64,000 bases of DNA, taken from Aporrectodea caliginosa. Lineage: Eukaryota; Annelida; Clitellata; Crassiclitellata; Lumbricidae. Positions 59,836 to 64,000 of the stretch are shown piece after piece. The notes under the pieces were generated by a model. It made no database searches. It was not told the DNA's origin and was given only the letters and a program-made list of their open reading frames with translations. Position 1 is the first letter of the stretch, and every line of letters begins with the position of its first letter. The position numbers and the translations under genes are program-made. The stretch is from contig JACEVL010000103.1 in assembly GCA_020284085.1 (NCBI GenBank), positions 174,001 to 238,000 on the forward strand, given 5' to 3'.

Positions 59836-61958
59836 GTGAAACCATTATTAGCTGTGTGTGTTAAATACTAGTTTCCTAAATTGCAGGCAGTGTTCCTTCC
59901 ATCCCAGAAACGTTCGGCAGTTTTCAACCTATTCACAATTATCTGAACATGCCACAGATATCAGTTGCTTCCAGCAGTAAGTACTCTGTCTAATTGTAAA
60001 TACTACAACAAAGCAATATAGCCAGAAGTTAATTGTCTTGGTCTAAGCGCAATTCAACGATGGTAGGTTTGAGCCTGCTCAACCGACTTCACACTTAATG
60101 ACTATGGACACGTTGTTTCCATACACTTGTTTCTGTCACTAAGCAGTAGAATTTGGTCTGAGTTTAAGCGAGGAAGTAAGTAAGTCCTGCAATGATGTAC
60201 TGAACCTGACAATAAGGAATTCGCCAGATCCCTTGCCTTTGACAGACACTTATATAGGAAACTACTCTGTAGCAAATTACTTGGAAAACCCTCCAACTCT
60301 GTTGATCTGTATGATGAAAACTGAAGCAGTACCATGGCATGTCTTATGAAACAGTCATTATAATATTGTGTGTAATCGTAATCATAATCGTACATTTATA
60401 TAGCGCCACTCAAAACAGAGGCGCTCCCGACCCGAGCCAGTATCTTCACTGTAAACTCTGCTACAGCTGCCTTCTTGGAGGTGCATCATAACTATCCAAT
60501 TGAAGCAGTATTGATATGTATATTTGTTCATCCAAGAGTCCAATATTTACCTATGCTGTCTTTTAATTACTCCTTGTATTATTATTATGTGTCTGGAGGG
60601 TGTATTATTTTGGTTTAATTCTGTTGTATATTCTCTCAGTTTTTTCTGCTTTTCAGGTTCCAAATTTTGTCCTGAACAACACAATACAAGTAAGAAAATA
60701 AGAGAGAATTTGTTATTAGGTAAAGCATGATTTGCTATTGAAAGTTATGATAATCTGACAGGTATTACTCTTGTTTTTGAAGAGGAGAAAATAAAGGTAG
60801 CAGTTCCTTGCACCCTTGTTTAGAAAATCTGAAGATGCACTGATGTAATTTGGGTGCAGCATAAACCAAAGCAATCCAATGATTGGTCACCTTTTAAAGC
60901 GTCTGTCTGTCTCTGTCTGTGGGTTGGCTTTATCCTTACATTGTCTTCTCACATAGCACATAGGTTGAACGGAACCATGCTTCATAATTCCAGCTTTCGT
61001 ACATGAAACAAGAACTCTGAACATGAGGTTGGCTCTCAGTGGGCTTTCACATAGTGTGTGTGCAAGAGACTCTCAGACTACCACTGGTGACTTCCAGTTG
61101 TTTGAGCTTGTTTACTTATTTATCAACTTCTTATTATTGAACACTTCATAACAGTTACTTAGGCTGTAATAGGCATTTCTTTGCAAGGTTCTTCAAACGT
61201 GCTCTGTTTAGTGTCTAGATGTATACATACATACATAGATACATATGTAGCAGCTATTCACCATGCAACCTGTGAGATTGACTTATTCTTCCAGACACCT
61301 TTTCTTAATGCATCCTGTCCATTTCCCCTTCAGAAGTCCATGAATTTCCTGCCTTACCTTCTTCTGGTGTGAAGCCAGCTTTTGGCTTTCGCCAGCTTTC
61401 AATCCGGTGCTGCAACTAACTCAATTCATCTGACAAAGTGCTTGTGAATAAACTGGTCTCGACAACACTGCTTTTGTGTGACTCTTAGAAAGTCTGGTGG
61501 TTCTTATGTTTCTCAATGACTGTTGTGCTTTCAGAAGAGCCTCGCAGTTACGTGAATATGCAACAGCTTAGTCCCACAGAAGAAGATACTTACATGTATG
61601 CCGAAAGACCAGGTGAGCACAACCGGTTACACACAGGTCATTATTTGATTATAGATTTCACTGCATGCCACCATTGGTAAAGTAGTCTGTCTTCAACTTT
61701 CAACAGATCCCACCTAAATGCATATGATAAATTTCTCATTGTCAATTGCTGACCATTATAGAGTTCTGTAACTTGCAAACTTTATGCTATTTACTGATCT
61801 CAGCAACACTGCTTTTGTGTATAAACTGATTGGAAATTCACTTAGAAGTTTTTAGATCGTAAGACTATGTTTTGTCTTCTTCAGGTTTCAGGAGTCGACC
61901 TGTGACAGAAGACGATTTTCCACCAAACTTTGCCCCACCTCCTCCAGAACGGAATTAA
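55409..61958 (+). CDS. SH2-domain adaptor, STAP-like, 3' nine exons
   Basis: Exons are 55409-55546, 56299-56359, 57059-57143, 59005-59103, 59887-59976, 60657-60689, 61334-61366, 61535-61612 and 61885-61958, joined with consistent phases; the last seven junctions from 57143 on are all phase 1. The first three encode an SH2 domain: WFLELATREQAEKVL, then GNVLMRSHPSFESTGKYVIT, then FRHYLLLNTPDGFRL, then SEAMDLFVKLVGRTAQPIDC. The order and the PIDC end resemble STAP1/STAP2. The phosphotyrosine-binding arginine is probably the R of VLMRS. The tail has tyrosines in docking contexts: NYINT, NYLNM, SYVNM and TYMYAE, that is YxN (GRB2-SH2) and YxxM (PI3K p85) types, and ends in a proline run PPPPERN. 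A signalling scaffold at the membrane is inferred. The 5' exons, including any PH domain, are not established. A 56298-56304 acceptor choice (TTTAG or TTTCAG) is open. Confidence 0.8.
55692..56005. mobile_element. Probable TIR MITE with GGAAAGTCATGGAA repeats
   Basis: The left end CAGAGTTGCCAC and the right end in reverse CAGGGCTGCCAC form an imperfect inverted repeat. TGGAAAGTCATGGAATT occurs several times inside. It lies in the intron after the first SH2 exon. The right flank repeats CAGAGTTGC, so target duplication and border cannot be separated by eye. Confidence 0.6.
57293..57490 (+). repeat. tRNA-derived SINE (family 1)
   Basis: The head has GATGGCTGAATGGTAACATG (A box) and GGGTTCGATACCC (B box). 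The tail has CAGACTGCCATACAGTTAAA and ends near CGACTCCTG, matching 12340-12372. It lies in the intron after SH2 exon 57059-57143. Confidence 0.75.
57778..57985 (+). repeat. tRNA-derived SINE (family 2)
   Basis: The A box is TAGTCTAGTGGTTAGCACG; a B-box-like GGTCGTTCAAATC follows. The 3' domain GGGAGAGGACTGGCCACTGA then CTCATATGCC is shared with pieces at 13795-13890, 23725-23830 and 57605-57650. Confidence 0.7.
60385..60460 (+). repeat. LINE/L2-type 3' end fragment
   Basis: TTTATATAGCGCCACTCAAA followed by ACAGAGGCGCTCCCGAC closely matches the complement-oriented end at 14320-14345. Similar short ends occur at about 48805-48860, 53800-53825, 54280-54330 and 55197-55262. Confidence 0.6.
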
Positions 61959-63610
61959 CACGGCCACTAACATACGACCTTCTCTCTGGGTAGCTGTCAA
62001 TCCCAGCAAAGACACACTTGATAATACATTTTGTTGTATTTAATATACAATTTGCAAGATAGTTGAGTTATAATTGTGTGGTTACATGCAACTGCCACAA
62101 CCTAAGCCTTGCAATTTGCCTCATTTTAACAAAAGATTTTGATACACGAGTCCTGACATAGATCTAGCTTTAAAGCAAGAACTCTGTACAGATTTGTTAT
62201 GACTTGGTATCAGTGATGCTGTGAAAACATAGCAGAACAATAAGATTCCATTGCATGTCATCACTATTAAAGTAAGTCTTGTCAAACATTGAGCCGGCCT
62301 ACCACCTCGGAGACTTGTCAGGTGTAGGCTGGATCTCTAGTCAAGGCAAAATTGTCGAGGTGTAGATCAAGTTTTGTGTGTGTTAAGAAATTGATTCAGT
62401 GCTGTAGCTAGTGAGTGTGTTTCTAAACAAGGCCAGGAAGGCCGAGCAACATATGATTAGTAGGAATGTACCAGACCCTTCTTACAATACAGAAACATGG
62501 ATTCAATGCTTAAATCGGATTTAGATTTAATCCAGACTCTACAGAATGCATCACCACTATATTATAACGCAACTTTTAAAATGTAGATCCTTGCAGAAGT
62601 CTTTTCAGTTGATTAATTAACACATTAATCATCTTCTTTGCTTCTCCTCCGTCAGACCAAGGCCAACGATGAGTCCTCAACTTGTCGTCTCCAGAATTCT
62701 CTATCCTTGATTTGTTCCTTTGCTTCTGTAATCATATTACTACACAAATATTTACGCTACAACTTCCTGGGTATTTTATGTACAATCTTAATAGCTAACT
62801 GCAGGTACTGACATCAGTAGACATATGTAATCTGTGATGTCAAATCACACATTCAGTGTTAGGTGTCTAACAGTTTTTGTCTAATTAGTACAGAAGCCAC
62901 ACTTTGCTGTACTACCATGTAATGGTCTGTGCATTCTGGCTAAATTAGTCTGCCGTTTCACACTTTGCTTTTAGGTGTAATCATGTGCTTCTTGTATATT
63001 TCAAGTAGAGTTGTTTTTCTGTCTTTGCTTATTTGCAAAACCACAGTATTTACAGAAGTTCTTAGCTAAGCTGCTAGAAGACAAGTAGTGGTACCGAACT
63101 TTATTTTCACAATTGAACAGCGAATGCATCCTTTGCTCACATGCATGTGGTACAAGAACCATAATCACAATCTATTGTTATGACATGTGTCTAATTAAAG
63201 CAGGTTTTAAATGTATTTTGTCACAAAAGTATCTAATCTAACGACTTCCATAGTGTCATTATCACAATGCACGAGGCATGCTTGCTATTGCCATTATCAT
63301 AATGCACAATCAATGTTTGCTTTAAGTGAAACCATCGTCAAAAATTGCAATATGTAAAGGAAACCAGAAGTGAAGCCAGAGTGTGTACTGCAGATGAAGA
63401 TGTCTTATTATGAAATTGTCTAAAGCAAACTTGAAAATGTCTTTTCAGTAAACTTTTGTTTCAAAGTTATAAATGAAGTTGCTTTTAACACTTTAATGAC
63501 GTTTGTGTACTAAAACAACTGGGAAAATGCAGCTCATCTTTAAAGTGTTAAAATATCTCTTCATACATACAAGTACACACATATGTACATACAAACAACC
63601 AGTCACAATA
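61959..63610. other. 3' UTR and flank of the SH2 adaptor gene
   Basis: No further coding exon seen. A segment at about 63240-63370 with ATTATCATAATGCACAA repeats one in the intron at about 58400-58510, an unclassified interspersed repeat. AATTAAAG at 63192 is only a weak polyadenylation candidate. Confidence 0.5.
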
Positions 63611-63618
63611 GCATAGCC

Positions 63619-64000
63619 TAGTGATGTGAAATGATTTTTTACCGGTAAAAAATCGGATTTTTTACCGGTAAAAAATCCGCATTATATTTTACCGTGGTAA
63701 AAATGGTAAAATATGGTAAAAATGATTACAATGGTAAATGCTTAGTTTTATTTCTTTTGACTCAGGGGCAGGGCCTATTAAATAATATAATGAATATTAT
63801 TAGTATCAATATTCACTTAAGGTTTTCAATGTCAGCAGCTTCATTCACAAGATTGTAGCAACTGATCATAGGCTTGGGTGTTGCTCAGATAGGCCTATGT
63901 GCCCTATGCGCTTTGCTGTGTAAAATTCTTTCTTTCTGTTCATGGGCTCATCACCCGTTGACAGATAATGTAGGATGATTGCTGAATTGTGTTGAAATAA
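63619..64000. mobile_element. Second copy of the TAGTGATGT hAT MITE, cut by window end
   Basis: Begins TAGTGATGTGAAATGATTTT with the TTTTTACCGGTAAAAAATCC runs and follows the reverse complement of 15691 downward to about 15330. The expected 8-bp duplication would be GCATAGCC (63611-63618); its partner lies beyond the window. Confidence 0.9.

Overview
This is a piece of an animal nuclear genome, AT-rich, with large introns and many transposons. A deuterostome invertebrate is the best guess. The evidence is spliced genes with GT-AG introns and metazoan-type products, an LTR element with the pol order known from deuterostome Gmr1-like elements, tRNA-derived SINEs, CR1/L2-type LINE ends, and the recurring word TAGGCCTA. 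The species cannot be named from sequence alone.

Four host genes were found. (1) On the minus strand, 10405 to 2590, eight exons join in frame to a 359-residue SUMF2-like (inactive formylglycine-generating-enzyme paralogue) protein with a signal peptide and a C-terminal ADEL. (2) On the minus strand, 34384 to 33089, a single-exon gene encodes a 431-residue protein with one N-terminal membrane segment and a P-loop ATPase domain. (3) On the minus strand, 47020 to 38308, six exons join to a 212-residue ARL6IP4-like nuclear protein. (4) On the plus strand, nine secure exons from 55409 to 61958 encode an SH2 domain, closest in pattern to STAP adaptors, and a tail of tyrosine docking motifs. The 5' end of this gene lies upstream and is unresolved.

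Most of the rest is mobile DNA. A young, intact Ty3/gypsy element (23856-32709) has integrase placed before reverse transcriptase, two nearly identical LTRs and a 5-bp target duplication. Its 5' LTR was later split by a 1.27-kb DNA transposon. A large foldback element (about 39948-43785) fills intron 4 of the ARL6IP4 gene; its arms are tandem arrays of about 155 bp that carry many YY1-like AAnATGGCGGC sites, and its centre holds a decayed coding region. Several hAT-type MITEs have exact 8-bp target duplications (853-1346, 21628-22386, 14806-15691), and a second copy of the last family runs off the window end at 63619. At least seven LINE 3' fragments, seven or more tRNA-type SINE pieces, TIR MITEs, hairpins and many microsatellites fill the gaps.

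Layout: 1-2589 repeats; 2590-10405 SUMF2-like gene; 10406-23855 repeat-dense intergenic DNA; 23856-32709 LTR element; 33089-34384 ATPase; 34385-38307 repeats; 38308-47020 ARL6IP4-like gene with its intronic foldback; 47021-55408 intergenic or 5' region of the adaptor gene; 55409-61958 SH2 adaptor; then 3' flank and a truncated hAT MITE. Nothing suggests that the four genes act in one pathway.
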